A stretch of DNA of 64,000 nucleotides from Lysobacter sp. yr284 (GCF_900107375.1 NZ_FNPT01000001.1:868001-932000); one strand, 5' to 3'; numbered from the stretch's first letter, positions 37,232 to 49,685 are shown. Notes: generated from the letters alone by a model not told the origin. Numbers and translations: made by a program.

Positions 37232-39223
37232 TCAGCGCAGGTTCTCCTCGACCACCTTGATCTGCATGCGCTTGCGCAGCGACGAAGTCAGTTCGGTCAC
37301 TTCGTCCTGCGCCGCCGCCTGCGCGGTCTGGCTGCGCAGCATGTCCATCTCGGCCGGCTTGAGCGTGGTCTTGTCGCCCGGCGCGATCTTGCCGATGGCG
37401 AACACGACGTAGCGCCCGTCGGGCAGCCTGGCCTTGCCGGCCGCGATCTTGCCCTGCGCCGCGGGCTGCACGGCGAAGATCGCCTCGGTCATTTCCGGCG
37501 GCAGCATCGGCATGCCGCGGACCACGCCCGGCAGCTCCTGCGGCGGCGGCAACTGCTTGGAGCTGGCGATGGCCGCCAGCGCCTCGCCGCCGACGATGCG
37601 CGCGATCAGCGCGTCGGCGTTCTTTTCCGCGGCCTTGGTCGCGCGATCGGCGCGAACCGCGGCGATCACCTTGTCGCGCACCTGCGCCAGCGGCTGGGCG
37701 CGCTCGGGCGTGTGCGAGACGACGCGGATCAGCACGCTGTGGTCCTGGCCGATGTCGATCGGATCGCTGACGGTGTTGTCCTGGATGCGCTGGTCGGAGA
37801 ACGCCGCGCGCACCACCGCCGGGTTCTGCGCGACGCCGACGTTGGCCGCGGCGTTGCGGGTCACCGCCGCCAGCTTCTGCACGGTCAGGCCGGCGGCCTT
37901 GGCCGGGCCTTCCAGCGTGGTCGGGTTCTTGTAGACCTGATCGACCAGCTTGGCCGAGAACTCGTTGAAGGCGCGCTCGCGGGCGGACTCGGTCTCCTCG
38001 CGCAGCAGGGTCTCGCGCACCGCCTCGAACGGCTGCTGCGAGCCGCTCTTGATCTCGCGCACCTGGATGATGTGCCAGCCGCCCTCGGCCTTGACCGGGT
38101 CGCTGACCTGGCCGGCCTGGAGCTTGAACGCGGCGTCGTTGAACGCGCCCGGGATCGCGCCGCTGCCCATCCAGCCCAGGTCGCCGCCGGCGGCCTTGGA
38201 GCCCAGGTCGTCGCTGTTGGCGCGCGCCAGCGCGGCGAAGTCGGCGCCGGCCGCCTTGGCCTGGGTCGCGACCTGCTTGGCCTTGTCCTCGGCCGCCTTC
38301 TGCCCGGCCGCGTCGGCGCCGCTGGGCACGTTGATCTGGATGTGCGAGACCAGGCGCTGCTCGGCGGCCTGGAACTTGTTCTTCTCGGCCTCGTAGCGCT
38401 TGAGCAGGTCGGCCTCGGTCGGCGCCGCCGGCGCCGGCATGTTCGCGGCGTTGAGTTCGACGTACTCGATGCTCACGCTCTCGGGCAGGCGGAAATCCTT
38501 GCCGTGGCCGTCGTACCACTTCTGGATGTCGGCCGCGGCCACGTCGGCGGTATCGGCCGGCTGCGGCGGCAGCTCGATCAGGCTGATGTCGCGCTTCTCG
38601 CCGAGCAGCTTGATCAGGCGATCGGTCTCGCTGGCGGTGGCGAAGCTGCTGCCGGCCAGAGCGGCGGGCAGCATCGAGGTCTGCAGGGTGTCGCGCACGT
38701 ACTGCTCGAACTGGGTCGGCGTACGCGGCGGAGTGCCCATCTGCAGGCCGAGGATGTAGCGCTCCTGGTTGAACTTGCCGCTGCCGTCCTGGAAGTCCGG
38801 GATGCCCTGGATCGACTTGACCACCAGCGCGTCGCTGACGATCACGCCGTCGACTTCGGCGGCGAGCTTGCGCACGCGCTCGTCGATCAGGCCGTCGAGC
38901 ACTTCGCGCTTGCTCTCCAGCTTCTCGAATTCGCGCGCGTCGAAGTTGGCGCCCTGCTGCTGGCGGGCCTGGTCGCGGGCGCGGTTGAAGCGCTCGTCGA
39001 AGTCGGCGCGGGTGATCGATTCCTTGCGCCACAGCATCGAGGCCGGCCACCACGACGGCGCCGAACGCCACCACGTCGGCGCGATCTCGATGCGCGCGAC
39101 CGCGTTGTCGGTACGCTGCACCATGTACTGCTCGATGCCGACGAAGGCGAAGGGAACGATCAGCAGGCCGAGGATCACGGTGGCGATCCAGCCCGAGGTC
39201 TTGTCGCGGAGTGTCTGCAGCAT
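37232..39223 (-). CDS. ppiD: Periplasmic folding chaperone / peptidyl-prolyl isomerase PpiD
   Basis: Membrane-anchored SurA-like chaperone near the Sec translocon. 663 aa: N-terminal anchor (about 12-33, SGWIATVILGLLIVPFAFVG), SurA_N-like chaperone region, a central parvulin domain (AEQRLVSHIQINVPSGADA ... GGDLGWMGSGAIPGAFNDAA), and a C-terminal chaperone region. An oddity is the Trp-rich stretch at about residues 47-64, PTWWRSAPSWWPASMLWR, with five Trp, just after the membrane anchor. Follows hupB/lon in the usual proteobacterial order, after two tRNA-Asp and a tRNA-Val. Confidence 0.96.
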   Translation of the reverse strand: MLQTLRDKTSGWIATVILGLLIVPFAFVGIEQYMVQRTDNAVARIEIAPTWWRSAPSWWPASMLWRKESITRADFDERFNRARDQARQQQGANFDAREFEKLESKREVLDGLIDERVRKLAAEVDGVIVSDALVVKSIQGIPDFQDGSGKFNQERYILGLQMGTPPRTPTQFEQYVRDTLQTSMLPAALAGSSFATASETDRLIKLLGEKRDISLIELPPQPADTADVAAADIQKWYDGHGKDFRLPESVSIEYVELNAANMPAPAAPTEADLLKRYEAEKNKFQAAEQRLVSHIQINVPSGADAAGQKAAEDKAKQVATQAKAAGADFAALARANSDDLGSKAAGGDLGWMGSGAIPGAFNDAAFKLQAGQVSDPVKAEGGWHIIQVREIKSGSQQPFEAVRETLLREETESARERAFNEFSAKLVDQVYKNPTTLEGPAKAAGLTVQKLAAVTRNAAANVGVAQNPAVVRAAFSDQRIQDNTVSDPIDIGQDHSVLIRVVSHTPERAQPLAQVRDKVIAAVRADRATKAAEKNADALIARIVGGEALAAIASSKQLPPPQELPGVVRGMPMLPPEMTEAIFAVQPAAQGKIAAGKARLPDGRYVVFAIGKIAPGDKTTLKPAEMDMLRSQTAQAAAQDEVTELTSSLRKRMQIKVVEENLR

Positions 39224-39473
39224 GTCCGGGTCGGGTTAAGTCGTAAGCCGGACAGTTTAGCGCGGTTCTGCGGCCTGGGCGGCGCGGGACGACGGTCGTC
39301 GCATTCGGCCGGGCCGGCGGCGCGGCCCGTGCGGCTCCGGCCGCGTCGGAATCCGGGTGGAGGCCGCGGGCCAAGCCTCATCGGCCGCTTGCTGCGAACG
39401 TACGTTCGCATCGCTCGGGCGCGGGAATCCGGATGCGCAACCCGGACGTGGCATCCGCGCGCGGAAAAAAGAA

Positions 39474-39497
39474 AAGGCACCGTTTCCGGTGCCTTTC
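39474..39497 (-). terminator. Terminator of second tRNA-Asp
   Basis: On the - strand, AAAGGCACC, loop GGAAAC, GGTGCCTTT then TCTTTTTT. Just downstream of the distal tRNA-Asp. Confidence 0.9.
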
Positions 39498-39504
39498 AAA
39501 CAAC

Positions 39505-39581
39505 TGGCGGAGTGGACGGGACTCGAACCCGCGACCTCCGGCGTGACAGGCCAGCATTCTAACCGACTGAACTACCACTCC
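39505..39581 (-). tRNA. tRNA-Asp (anticodon GTC), copy 2
   Basis: 77 nt with encoded CCA. 5' GGAGTGG pairs with 3' CCACTCC, discriminator G. Anticodon stem-loop reads GGCCTGTCACGCC with GTC in position; T-loop GGTTCGAGTCC. Identical by eye to the neighbouring copy at 39687-39763. Confidence 0.97.
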
Positions 39582-39653
39582 GCGCTTTGAAACTCCGGCC
39601 TTCGATCGGTGCCGCAGTGCGACAAAATCGAGGACCCTCACTTATATAAAAAA

Positions 39654-39679
39654 CGAAGGCGCCGTTTCCGGCGCCTTCG
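39654..39679 (-). terminator. Terminator of first tRNA-Asp
   Basis: On the - strand, CGAAGGCGCC, loop GGAAAC, GGCGCCTTCG, then TTTTTTATATAAG. Each tRNA-Asp thus seems to have its own terminator. Confidence 0.9.
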
Positions 39680-39686
39680 ACAAAAC

Positions 39687-39763
39687 TGGCGGAGTGGACG
39701 GGACTCGAACCCGCGACCTCCGGCGTGACAGGCCAGCATTCTAACCGACTGAACTACCACTCC
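39687..39763 (-). tRNA. tRNA-Asp (anticodon GTC), copy 1
   Basis: 77 nt, CCA encoded, same sequence as the copy at 39505-39581. The spacer between the two copies contains a terminator and an AT-rich stretch (CTTATATAAAAAACG on the + strand). Confidence 0.97.
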
Positions 39764-39867
39764 GCATTTTTCGAAACTTTACTACTAAAACTCGTTTCCG
39801 AAAACCCGTTTCGCTCGTCGATTCCGCTTGCGCGAAGGAACCGGAACGGCAGAAAGACCAGCGACTC

Positions 39868-39942
39868 TGGTGGGTGCTGAGGGTTTCGAACCCCCGACCC
39901 TCTCCTTGTAAGGGAGACGCTCTACCGCTGAGCTAAGCACCC
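39868..39942 (-). tRNA. tRNA-Val (anticodon TAC)
   Basis: 75 nt with encoded CCA. Acceptor GGGTGCT/AGCACCC; D-arm TAGCTCAGCGGTAGAGC; anticodon loop CTTACAA gives TAC; T-arm GGGGGTTCGAAACCC. Sits between hupB and the tRNA-Asp pair. Confidence 0.97.
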
Positions 39943-40004
39943 GGATGACCTGGGCTGACTGCTTTGGGTTTCGTCGACAGTGCGCTGCACCGCCGCCGAG
40001 TTGA

Positions 40005-40277
40005 TTAGTTTACGGCATCCTTCAGCGCTTTGCCAGCCTTGAAGGAGGGATTCTTCGAGGCCGGGATCTTGATGGTCTCGCCGGTCTTGGGGTTGCGGCC
40101 CTGGCGAGCGGCGCGCTTGCGCACCTGGAAGGTGCCGAAGCCTACGAGCGTGACAGTGTCGCCCTTCTTCAGCGCCTTGGTGACGACATCGATCAGCGCA
40201 TCGACGGCGGCGGTAGCGTCGGTCTTCGACAGCTCGGCGGTTTCGGCGACGGCGCCTACGAGTTCGGCCTTGTTCAT
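40005..40277 (-). CDS. hupB: DNA-binding protein HU-beta
   Basis: Nucleoid-associated DNA-bending protein. 90 aa from ATG 40277 ([20 protein letters not shown]). The beta-arm region is intact: [20 protein letters not shown] followed by [20 protein letters not shown]. The frame extends upstream to 40451, but that part covers the promoter and is not HU. HU downstream of lon is the standard arrangement. A good sigma70-type promoter is visible (separate entry), so it is probably strongly expressed independently of lon. Confidence 0.98.
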   Translation of the reverse strand: MNKAELVGAVAETAELSKTDATAAVDALIDVVTKALKKGDTVTLVGFGTFQVRKRAARQGRNPKTGETIKIPASKNPSFKAGKALKDAVN

Positions 40278-40405
40278 TATTTTCTTGACTCCCTGTGCGG
40301 TTGCGACCGCGAGTTCTGAGAATCGGAGCGACGCCGCAGGAGGCGCGCTCCGATCAAGTATGCCGCGCAGAAGTTGTACTTCGATTGGGGCTGCGCGGTT
40401 GCGGT

Positions 40406-40434
40406 CGTTATACCAGCGGCCTATAGGGGGCGCA
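40406..40434 (-). promoter_or_regulatory. Sigma70-type promoter of hupB
   Basis: On the - strand, TTGCGC (40434-40429), 17-nt spacer, TATAAC (40411-40406), about 129 nt upstream of the hupB ATG. The best -35/-10 match noticed in the window. Confidence 0.6.
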
Positions 40435-40512
40435 AGCTTGAAAGCCAGCACTGGCGCGGCTTTCAGCGTTTTTTCGCGCCCCCTTCGGGCGCCCTCCGAC
40501 CGACGGCCCGGG

Positions 40513-42957
<2,445 letters not shown>

Positions 42958-43156
42958 TGGAGCTCTCGACAAGCGTGGGGTGAGGATGCCGGGGCATCCA
43001 GGCTCCCGTTATGGGGGTGGCGGCCCGGGAGCGCAAGCAAAGCCCGCCGGGCGGCCCGCAAAATCGACAAAAACCGCTTTGAAATCATCGCCTTGTGATA
43101 CAAATCCTTGGCTGGGACAAAGCGTCCCGCCCGCCCTCCCCGCCAGGACGCCACCG

Positions 43157-43810
43157 ATGCAACGATTGCAGGCTGCCATCGATCGATACAACGAAATCCG
43201 GACCCGGTTCTGGGACGACGACTACAACACCCTGCTGCCGGCCGGGCCGGCCGCCAGCGACGAGATCGCCCGCCTGCAGGCGCTGGAGCCGCGGCCGCTG
43301 CCGCAGGACTTGCAAACCTTCTACCGCCAGTTCGGCGGCCTGCAGAACTGGAACAACACCGAGTCCCATTGCATGCAGCTGCCCGACCCGGCGCAATTGG
43401 CCGATGGTCTGGAGCACGCCGATGCGTGGCAGCGGATCCGCTCGCTGGGGCTGGCCGACATGATCGTCTACAGCTGGGCCAACGACCGGCACGAATTCGC
43501 GCCGGGCCAGGCCTTCGACCAGGACGAGCTGGATGCGCTCAATGCGCGCTACCGCTGCTTCGGCTGGTACCGCACCGATACCGTCGCGGAAAGCGCGTGG
43601 TACGTCTACGCCGACGAGGACGGCCGCTTCGGCGCGCTGTACTACGACCAGGACGACTTCGGCGGCGTGCGCCGCGAGCTGCGCGCGATGCTGGCGGCGA
43701 GCCCGGCCCGGCAGACGCTGGAGGACGCGTTGTGCGAGGGCGTGGAGCGCGCGCAGCGGGCGATGGTCGAGTGGAACGGGGATGGCGACGAGGACGAAGG
43801 CGTCGTCTGA
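43157..43810 (+). CDS. SMI1/KNR4 (SUKH) family protein
   Basis: A 217-aa soluble protein. The N-terminus AIDRYNEIRTRFWDDD is followed by the SUKH signature ALEPRPLPQDLQTFYRQFGG and a later DMIVYSWANDRHEF, then GWYRTDTVAESAWYVYADED, an acidic end (GDGDEDEGVV). SUKH proteins are often immunity partners of polymorphic nuclease toxins, but many stand alone; no toxin is adjacent here. It lies between lon and clpX, on the opposite strand, in a core protease cluster where no such gene is usual. Domain call is by eye. Confidence 0.78.
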   Translation: MQRLQAAIDRYNEIRTRFWDDDYNTLLPAGPAASDEIARLQALEPRPLPQDLQTFYRQFGGLQNWNNTESHCMQLPDPAQLADGLEHADAWQRIRSLGLADMIVYSWANDRHEFAPGQAFDQDELDALNARYRCFGWYRTDTVAESAWYVYADEDGRFGALYYDQDDFGGVRRELRAMLAASPARQTLEDALCEGVERAQRAMVEWNGDGDEDEGVV

Positions 43811-43830
43811 TGCGTGCGGCTTGAGCGGTT

Positions 43831-43913
43831 GCGGGAAGGGCCTCAGCCGCGACGCTTCTGTGCCGGGTCGCCGCGACCGGAGCCGAAAGCGTCGGGACTG
43901 AAGTCCCTCCCAC
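43831..43913. repeat. REPIN (type-B REP pair)
   Basis: GCGGGAAGGGCCTCAGCCGC + GACGC (43831-43855) and inverted GCGTCGGGACTGAAGTCCCT + CCCAC (43889-43913), with spacer GGGTCGCCGCGACCGGAGCC. A further half copy (GCTGAAGCCCCTCCCGCAC) follows at 43920-43938. Confidence 0.88.
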
Positions 43914-43987
43914 ACGAGCGCTGAAGCCCCTCCCGCACGAGCGCCGAAGTCCGTCGCGCACGAGCGAAAACCGCTCCCCGAAAACGA

Positions 43988-44012
43988 TCGCCCCCGCACT
44001 GGGCGGGGGCGA
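43988..44012 (-). terminator. Terminator of clpX
   Basis: TCGCCCCCGC and GCGGGGGCGA form a 10-bp stem; on the - strand it is followed by TCGTTTTCGG. 6 nt after the clpX stop. Confidence 0.85.
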
Positions 44013-44017
44013 AGGTC

Positions 44018-45313
44018 TTACTCGGCCGAGGCCACCTTGGGCTGTTGCTGCGCCGGCGGCGTCTGGTAGATCAAGTACGGCTCGGACTTGTGCTCGATGA
44101 CCGACTCGTCCACCACCACCTTGCTGACGTTCTCCAGCGACGGCAGTTCGTACATCGTGTCCAGCAGCACCGATTCGACGATGGTGCGCAGGCCGCGCGC
44201 GCCGGTCTTGCGCTTGAGCGCCTTCTTGGCGATCGCCGAGAGCGCGTCGGGGCGGAACTCCAGCTCGACGTTCTCCATCTCGAACAGCTTGCGGAACTGC
44301 TTGGTGATCGCGTTCTTCGGCTCGGTCAGGATCGAGATCAGCGCCGGCTCGTCGAGTTCCTCGAGCGTGGCGACCACCGGCAGGCGGCCGACGAACTCGG
44401 GGATCAGGCCGAACTTGATCAGGTCTTCCGGCTCGACCTCGGCCAGGATCTTGCCGATGTCGATCTTGCGCTCGGCGCTCTTGACCTTGGCGCCGAAGCC
44501 GATGCCGCCGGCCTCGGTGCTGCGCTGCTGGATGATCTTGTCCAGGCCGGCGAACGCGCCGCCGACCACGAACAGGATGTTGCGCGTGTCGACCTGCAGG
44601 AATTCCTGCTGCGGATGCTTGCGCCCGCCCTGCGGCGGCACGCTGGCGATGGTGCCCTCGATCAGCTTGAGCAACGCCTGCTGCACGCCTTCGCCCGACA
44701 CGTCGCGGGTGATCGACGGGTTGTCGCTCTTGCGCGAGATCTTGTCGATCTCGTCGATGTAGACGATGCCCTGCTGCGCCTTCTCGACGTCGTAGTCGCA
44801 CTTCTGCAGCAGCTTCTGGATGATGTTCTCCACGTCCTCGCCCACGTAACCGGCTTCGGTCAGCGTGGTGGCGTCGGCGATGGTGAACGGCACGTTGAGC
44901 AGCCGCGCCAGCGTTTCGGCGAGCAGGGTCTTGCCCGAACCGGTCGGGCCGACCAGCAGGATGTTCGACTTCGACAGTTCGACGTCGTCGTTCTTCTGCC
45001 GGCTCTCGATGCGCTTGTAGTGGTTGTACACGGCGACCGCGAGCGTGCGCTTGGCGCGCGTCTGGCCGATCACGTACTGATCGAGCACCTCGAGGATCTC
45101 GCGCGGCTTGGGCAGGTGGCTGCGCGCCGACTGCGCCTTCTCCTCGAGTTCCTCGCGGATGATGTCGTTGCACAGCTCCACGCATTCATCGCAGATGAAC
45201 ACGCTCGGGCCCGCGATCAGCTTGCGGACTTCGTGCTGGCTTTTACCGCAGAACGAGCAATACAGGATCTTGTTGCTGTCGCCCGTGCTGCGTCCTTGTC
45301 GTTCGTCGGTCAT
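44018..45313 (-). CDS. clpX: ATP-dependent Clp protease ATP-binding subunit ClpX
   Basis: Unfoldase that feeds tagged substrates to ClpP. 431 aa. The N-terminal zinc-binding domain has C19, C22, C41 and C44 ([24 protein letters not shown]). Walker A GPTGSGKT lies near residue 125, Walker [12 protein letters not shown], and the IGF-type ClpP-binding loop is at about [13 protein letters not shown] 45313 gives the normal N-terminus. Downstream of clpP (203 nt apart) and followed by a terminator, so transcribed as clpP-clpX or separately. Confidence 0.98.
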   Translation of the reverse strand: MTDERQGRSTGDSNKILYCSFCGKSQHEVRKLIAGPSVFICDECVELCNDIIREELEEKAQSARSHLPKPREILEVLDQYVIGQTRAKRTLAVAVYNHYKRIESRQKNDDVELSKSNILLVGPTGSGKTLLAETLARLLNVPFTIADATTLTEAGYVGEDVENIIQKLLQKCDYDVEKAQQGIVYIDEIDKISRKSDNPSITRDVSGEGVQQALLKLIEGTIASVPPQGGRKHPQQEFLQVDTRNILFVVGGAFAGLDKIIQQRSTEAGGIGFGAKVKSAERKIDIGKILAEVEPEDLIKFGLIPEFVGRLPVVATLEELDEPALISILTEPKNAITKQFRKLFEMENVELEFRPDALSAIAKKALKRKTGARGLRTIVESVLLDTMYELPSLENVSKVVVDESVIEHKSEPYLIYQTPPAQQQPKVASAE

Positions 45314-45516
45314 GCTTGGTTTGGCCCGTTGGTGCTCAGTCTTGTGGTGCGCGTTGGCTTCTTAATATGCCCAAAACGCCTGGGCGGCAAGCGCCGCCGA
45401 GGCTTGTTCAGGCGGCTCGGACCGAGGATAGCACAGCGCCCCGGACCGTCCCTTTCGCCAGTTACCGCAGTGCGATCAAGGGTTTGCGCGCTGTGTCGGC
45501 CCGCCCGGCGGCGTCC

Positions 45517-46143
45517 TTACGAGGCCTGGATGGTCTCGTCGGGACGGCGCTCGAGCACCTGGTCGACCAGGCCGTAGTCGCGCGCGGCCTCGGCGCTCTT
45601 GAAGTTGTCGCGCTCGGTGTCGCGGGCGATGGTCTCCAGCGACTGGCCGGTGTGCTTGGACAGGATCTCGTTCAGGCGCTGGCGCAGGGTCAGGATCTCG
45701 CGCGCGTGGATGTCGATGTCGGTGGCCTGGCCCTGGAAGCCGCCCAGCGGCTGGTGGATCATCACCCGCGAGTTCGGCAGCGCCAGGCGCTTGCCCTTGG
45801 TGCCGGCGGCGAGCAGCAGCGCGCCCATGCTGGCGGCCTGGCCGATGCAGATCGTGCTCACGTCCGGCTTGATGTACTGCATGGTGTCGTAGATCGCCAT
45901 GCCGGCGGTGACCACGCCGCCCGGGGAGTTGATGTAGAAGTTGATGTCCTTCTCGGGGTTTTCGGCCTCGAGGAACAGCATCTGGGCCACGATCACGTTG
46001 GCGACGTGGTCGTCGACGCCGCCGACCAGGAAGATCACGCGCTCTTTGAGCAGGCGCGAGTAGATGTCGTAGGCGCGCTCGCCGCGGCTGGTCTGTTCGA
46101 CCACCATCGGCACCAGATTCAGGGCTTTGGTTAGGTTATCCAT
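45517..46143 (-). CDS. clpP: ATP-dependent Clp protease proteolytic subunit ClpP
   Basis: Serine protease chamber of ClpXP/ClpAP. 208 aa from ATG 46143 ([18 protein letters not shown]). The catalytic triad is complete: S105 ([14 protein letters not shown]), H130 (VMIHQPLGG) and D179 ([16 protein letters not shown]), with the same spacings as E. coli Clp[21 protein letters not shown] forms the oxyanion region. Lies between tig and clpX, the universal order. The 313 nt up to tig hold the tig hairpin and presumably the clpP promoter. Confidence 0.98.
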   Translation of the reverse strand: MDNLTKALNLVPMVVEQTSRGERAYDIYSRLLKERVIFLVGGVDDHVANVIVAQMLFLEAENPEKDINFYINSPGGVVTAGMAIYDTMQYIKPDVSTICIGQAASMGALLLAAGTKGKRLALPNSRVMIHQPLGGFQGQATDIDIHAREILTLRQRLNEILSKHTGQSLETIARDTERDNFKSAEAARDYGLVDQVLERRPDETIQAS

Positions 46144-46420
46144 GGGTTGAACGGCACCTGTGGCTGACGTAGGGGGGCGCTGGGTTGCTTGCGCGGTTCC
46201 GCCCAACTTGGGGCCGGTCGCGGCGCAGCGCAAGAGGCGCGATTGCCAAAAACGCGGCGCGGGCGCCGGCCGGCGGGGTTGCGTGCCGGACTTGCCCGCG
46301 ATCCGGGCCGATGCCGCCGGCCGCGGCGGCGAAGGCCCTGGCGCGCAGGGCCCGAGGCGGGTGCGCCGGACGCGGGCCGCCGGACTGCGGCCTCCTCGCC
46401 CGGGGACCTCGCAAAGCAAG

Positions 46421-46446
46421 CGGCCCGCGGCGAAGGCCGCGGGCCG
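46421..46446 (-). terminator. Hairpin downstream of tig
   Basis: CGGCCCGCGGC and GCCGCGGGCCG (11-bp stem, 4-nt loop); on the - strand followed by CTTGCTTTGC, a weak T-tract. 11 nt after the tig stop. Confidence 0.6.
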
Positions 46447-46456
46447 GTGCGATCGC

Positions 46457-47764
46457 TCAGTTCGGACGGATCGCGTCGCTGAACGACAGCGGCTGCTCGG
46501 TGTGCTGGGCGCGCTCGGCGATCCAGTCGATCACCTGCTCTTCCATCACTCGGTTCTGCAGGCCGGCCATCAGCTGCTGGTCGTTGCGGTACAGGTCGAT
46601 CACCTGCTGCGGCTCCTCGTAGGTCGAGGCGATCAGGCGCAGGGTCTCGTTGACGCGCTTGGGCTCCAGGCGCAGGTCGTTGCGGCGGGCGATCTCGCCG
46701 ACCAGCAGGCCGACCAGCACGCGCTTGCGCGCGGCGTCCATGTAGTTCAGGTGGGCGTCGTCCGGCGCGGTGACCTGGCGGCCCTGGCGGCGGGCCTGCT
46801 CGACGGTCTGCCAGACCATGTTGCGGGCTTCCTGCTCGACCAGCTTCGGCGGCATTTCCACCGACTCGTAGGCCTTGACCAGCTGCTCGCCGACTTCCTG
46901 GCGCAGGCGGTTCATCAGCGCGCCCTTGAGCTCGCGCTCCAGGTTGGTGCGGATGTCGGCGCGGAACTGCTCGGCATCGCCGCTGCGCACGCCGAAGCTC
47001 TTGATGAACTCGGCGTCGACCACCGGCAGCACCGGCTCGGACACGTGGTTGAGCTTGAGGTGGACGTCGGCGGTCTTGCCGGCGACCTCGGCGGCGCGCC
47101 AGTCGGCCGGGAACTCGACCTGGGCGACCTTCTCCTCGCCGGCCTTGACCCCGACCATGGCGTCTTCCAGCGGCTTGAACATCGCGCCCGAACCGATCTG
47201 GGTGCTGCCGTACTCGGCGCCCTCGGCCGGCATGCGCAGGCCGTCGATCTCGGTCCAGGTCTCGACCTCGACCACGTCGCCTTCCTGGGCGCCGCGCTCG
47301 ACCGACTGCAGGGTGCGGCGCTGCAGGCGCAGGTTCTCGATCATCGCGTCGATGTCGGCGTCGGTGACCTCGGCGGCGTGGCGCACCACTTCCAGCTTGG
47401 CCATGTCGATGTCGCCGAAGTCCGGCACGACTTCGAAGGTGGCCACGTAGGACAGGGTGCCCTCGGCCTCGCCGGCCGGCTCGATGCTCGGGTTGCCGGC
47501 GATCTGCAGCTGCTCCTTGCGGATCGCGTCGCCGAAGCTCTCGCGCAGCATGCCGTCGAGGATCTCGGCGCGGACCTGGGCGCCGAAGCGCTGCTCGATG
47601 ATCTTGGCCGGCACCTTGCCCGGACGGAAGCCCTTGATGTTGGCGCCGCGCGCGATCTCGCGCAGGCGGCCGCCGACCTGGTTCTCCAGATTTTCGGCCG
47701 GCAGGCTGAAGGTCAGTCGGCGCTCCAGCGAGCCCAGCGATTCCAGCGAAACTTGCATATCCAC
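46457..47764 (-). CDS. tig: Trigger factor
   Basis: Ribosome-associated chaperone and prolyl isomerase. 435 aa. N-terminal ribosome-binding domain with the signature loop [23 protein letters not shown]-type PPIase domain ([15 protein letters not shown] ... [20 protein letters not shown], with [14 protein letters not shown]) and a helical C-terminal arms region ([40 protein letters not shown]). First gene of tig-clpP-clpX; a tRNA-Leu lies upstream on the same strand. The 439 nt between tRNA-Leu and tig hold no gene that I can support. Confidence 0.97.
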   Translation of the reverse strand: MDMQVSLESLGSLERRLTFSLPAENLENQVGGRLREIARGANIKGFRPGKVPAKIIEQRFGAQVRAEILDGMLRESFGDAIRKEQLQIAGNPSIEPAGEAEGTLSYVATFEVVPDFGDIDMAKLEVVRHAAEVTDADIDAMIENLRLQRRTLQSVERGAQEGDVVEVETWTEIDGLRMPAEGAEYGSTQIGSGAMFKPLEDAMVGVKAGEEKVAQVEFPADWRAAEVAGKTADVHLKLNHVSEPVLPVVDAEFIKSFGVRSGDAEQFRADIRTNLERELKGALMNRLRQEVGEQLVKAYESVEMPPKLVEQEARNMVWQTVEQARRQGRQVTAPDDAHLNYMDAARKRVLVGLLVGEIARRNDLRLEPKRVNETLRLIASTYEEPQQVIDLYRNDQQLMAGLQNRVMEEQVIDWIAERAQHTEQPLSFSDAIRPN

Positions 47765-48203
47765 TCCTGCGACCGCGGCACCTGCCGCGGCGACGATGTT
47801 GTTGATCCGGTCCGGCCGCCGGCCCGGGGGTGAAGCTCGCCGGCCGGCGGAACTTGCTAGTTTGGCCGATTACGCGCTGGCCTGCCAGCGTTGCGGGGCG
47901 CAAAGGCCGGCGGGTGGCGGGTTTTGGGGTCGCGGGCCGGGTTTTGCGCAGGCGTCGCAGGAGGCGATGGGACGCGGCCGGGGCGTCGCCGCAGCCGGGA
48001 GCGTGGCCGATGCCGGGACGGAGCGGCGGGCCGGGCGGCAATGGCGCGGTTCGGGCTGGCGGCGAACGTCGTTGTGCGAGCGCCGGGACCAGCGGCCGCG
48101 CGCTCGTCGGCCGCAGCCAGGGACGCGGATGCCGGCGCCAGCGCCGGCGGACTCGTCCTGCCGCCGGGGCGGCAACGGCAGCGGTTTTTCCTGCGCGAGG
48201 CCT

Positions 48204-48288
48204 TGGTGCGAAAGGCGGGACTCGAACCCGCACGGTGTGAACCGCTGGAACCTAAATCCAGTGCGTCTACCAATTCCGCCACTTTCGC
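48204..48288 (-). tRNA. tRNA-Leu (anticodon TAG)
   Basis: 85 nt with encoded CCA and a long variable arm, as expected for Leu. Acceptor GCGAAAG/CTTTCGC; anticodon loop ATTTAGG gives TAG; T-arm GCGGGTTCGAGTCCCGC. Upstream of tig, a common arrangement. Confidence 0.97.
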
Positions 48289-48539
48289 AAACGCCGGCGC
48301 GGGGCCGGGTCCGCATTCTAACGGCGCGCGGACGCAAAAGCCGAGTCCTCGCCGGACGGCCCGGCGGCGGCGGCGGGGAGCGAAAGGCCCCGGCGCCACG
48401 TCCCAGGCAGCGGCTCGGCGCAACGCCCGGACGCGGCCGCGAGCCCGCTGCGCGACGCCGCCGCAAGCGCCAGCGCCGGCAAGCCGGCGACCGGCGTGCG
48501 CGGCTATGCTGCCCGCCTCCCCTTCCGCCGGCGACCGCC

Positions 48540-49499
48540 ATGCGCGAGCTGTATCCCGAGATCGAGCCCTACCGCACCCACCGCCTGGCCGTGGACGCGA
48601 TCCACGAACTGCATGTCGAGGAATGCGGCCATCCCGACGGCCTGCCGGTGCTGTTCCTGCACGGCGGCCCCGGCGCCGGCGTGTCGCCCTATCACCGCCG
48701 TTTCTTCGATCCGGCCCGCTACCGCATCGTGCTGTTCGACCAGCGCGGCGCCGGCAAGTCCACCCCGCACGCGGAACTGCGCGACAACACCACCTGGGAC
48801 CTGGTCGCCGACATCGAACGCATCCGCGCGCTGCTCGGGATCGAGCGCTGGGTGGTGTTCGGCGGCTCGTGGGGCTCGACCCTGGCGCTGGCCTACGCCC
48901 AGACCCACCCGCAACCGGTGATGGCGCTGGTGCTGCGCGGCATCTTCCTCGGCCGGCCGCCGGAACTGCGCTGGTTCAACGAACTCGACGGCGGCGCGCG
49001 CTGGATCTTCCCGGAGCGCTGGCAGCGCTATCTCGACTACATCCCCGAGGAGGAGCGCGGGCAGATGGTCGAAGCCTACTGGCGGCGGCTGGACAGCGAC
49101 GATCCGCAGGTGCGGCGCGAGGCGGCGATGGCCTGGAGCGATTGCGAAGGCGGCAGCACCACCCTGCTGCACGATCCCTTCGAATCGGGCATCCACGGCG
49201 ACACCGATTCGGCGGTCAGCGTCGCCCGCGCCGAAGCGCACTACTTCCGCCACGATGTGTTCCTGGAGCCCGACCAGTTGCTGCGCGACGTCGACCGCAT
49301 CCGCGACATCCCGGCGACCATCGTGCACGGGCGCTACGACATCATCTGCCCGGTCAAGAGCGCGGTCGATCTTGCCGCGGCCTGGCCGCAGGCGGAGCTG
49401 CGCATCGTCCTGGCCGGGCACAGCGCGGCCGATCCGGCGATCGTGGATGCGCTGGTGACGACGACCGACGCGCTGGCGGAGCGCTTCGGCCCGCGCTGA
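48540..49499 (+). CDS. pip: Proline iminopeptidase
   Basis: Alpha/beta hydrolase that cleaves N-terminal proline from peptides (peptidase S33). 319 aa from ATG 48540. HGGPGAGVSPYHRRFFDP is the family oxyanion-hole region, DQRGAGKSTPHA follows, and the catalytic triad is S110 (GGSWGSTLAL), D267 (HGRYDIICP) and H294 (LAGHSA). Cytoplasmic: no signal peptide. The frame is open far upstream, but the conserved N-terminus MRELYPEIEPYRTHRL fixes the start. Stands alone, divergent from the tRNA-Leu. Confidence 0.96.
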   Translation: MRELYPEIEPYRTHRLAVDAIHELHVEECGHPDGLPVLFLHGGPGAGVSPYHRRFFDPARYRIVLFDQRGAGKSTPHAELRDNTTWDLVADIERIRALLGIERWVVFGGSWGSTLALAYAQTHPQPVMALVLRGIFLGRPPELRWFNELDGGARWIFPERWQRYLDYIPEEERGQMVEAYWRRLDSDDPQVRREAAMAWSDCEGGSTTLLHDPFESGIHGDTDSAVSVARAEAHYFRHDVFLEPDQLLRDVDRIRDIPATIVHGRYDIICPVKSAVDLAAAWPQAELRIVLAGHSAADPAIVDALVTTTDALAERFGPR

Positions 49500-49685
49500 G
49501 GCGGGCGCCGGCCGCAGCCAGCGCGCCGCCGACCGCGAACGCCGGCACGACTCGCGCGCCGGCGCGCCCGGCGCGATCGCGACGAGCGCAACGGCCGCCG
49601 GCGATCGCAGGCAGGCGACGCGGCAGGCCGCCGGCGCGCCGGGCCGAAGCCGAACCGGCAACGACCGGCTCCGGCCGCGGCAAGG

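Noticed and set aside
40439-40475. Hairpin followed by TTTTTT on the + strand between hupB and lon
   Set aside because: It looks like a terminator, but no + strand gene ends there; on the - strand, where lon ends, the T-run is on the wrong side.
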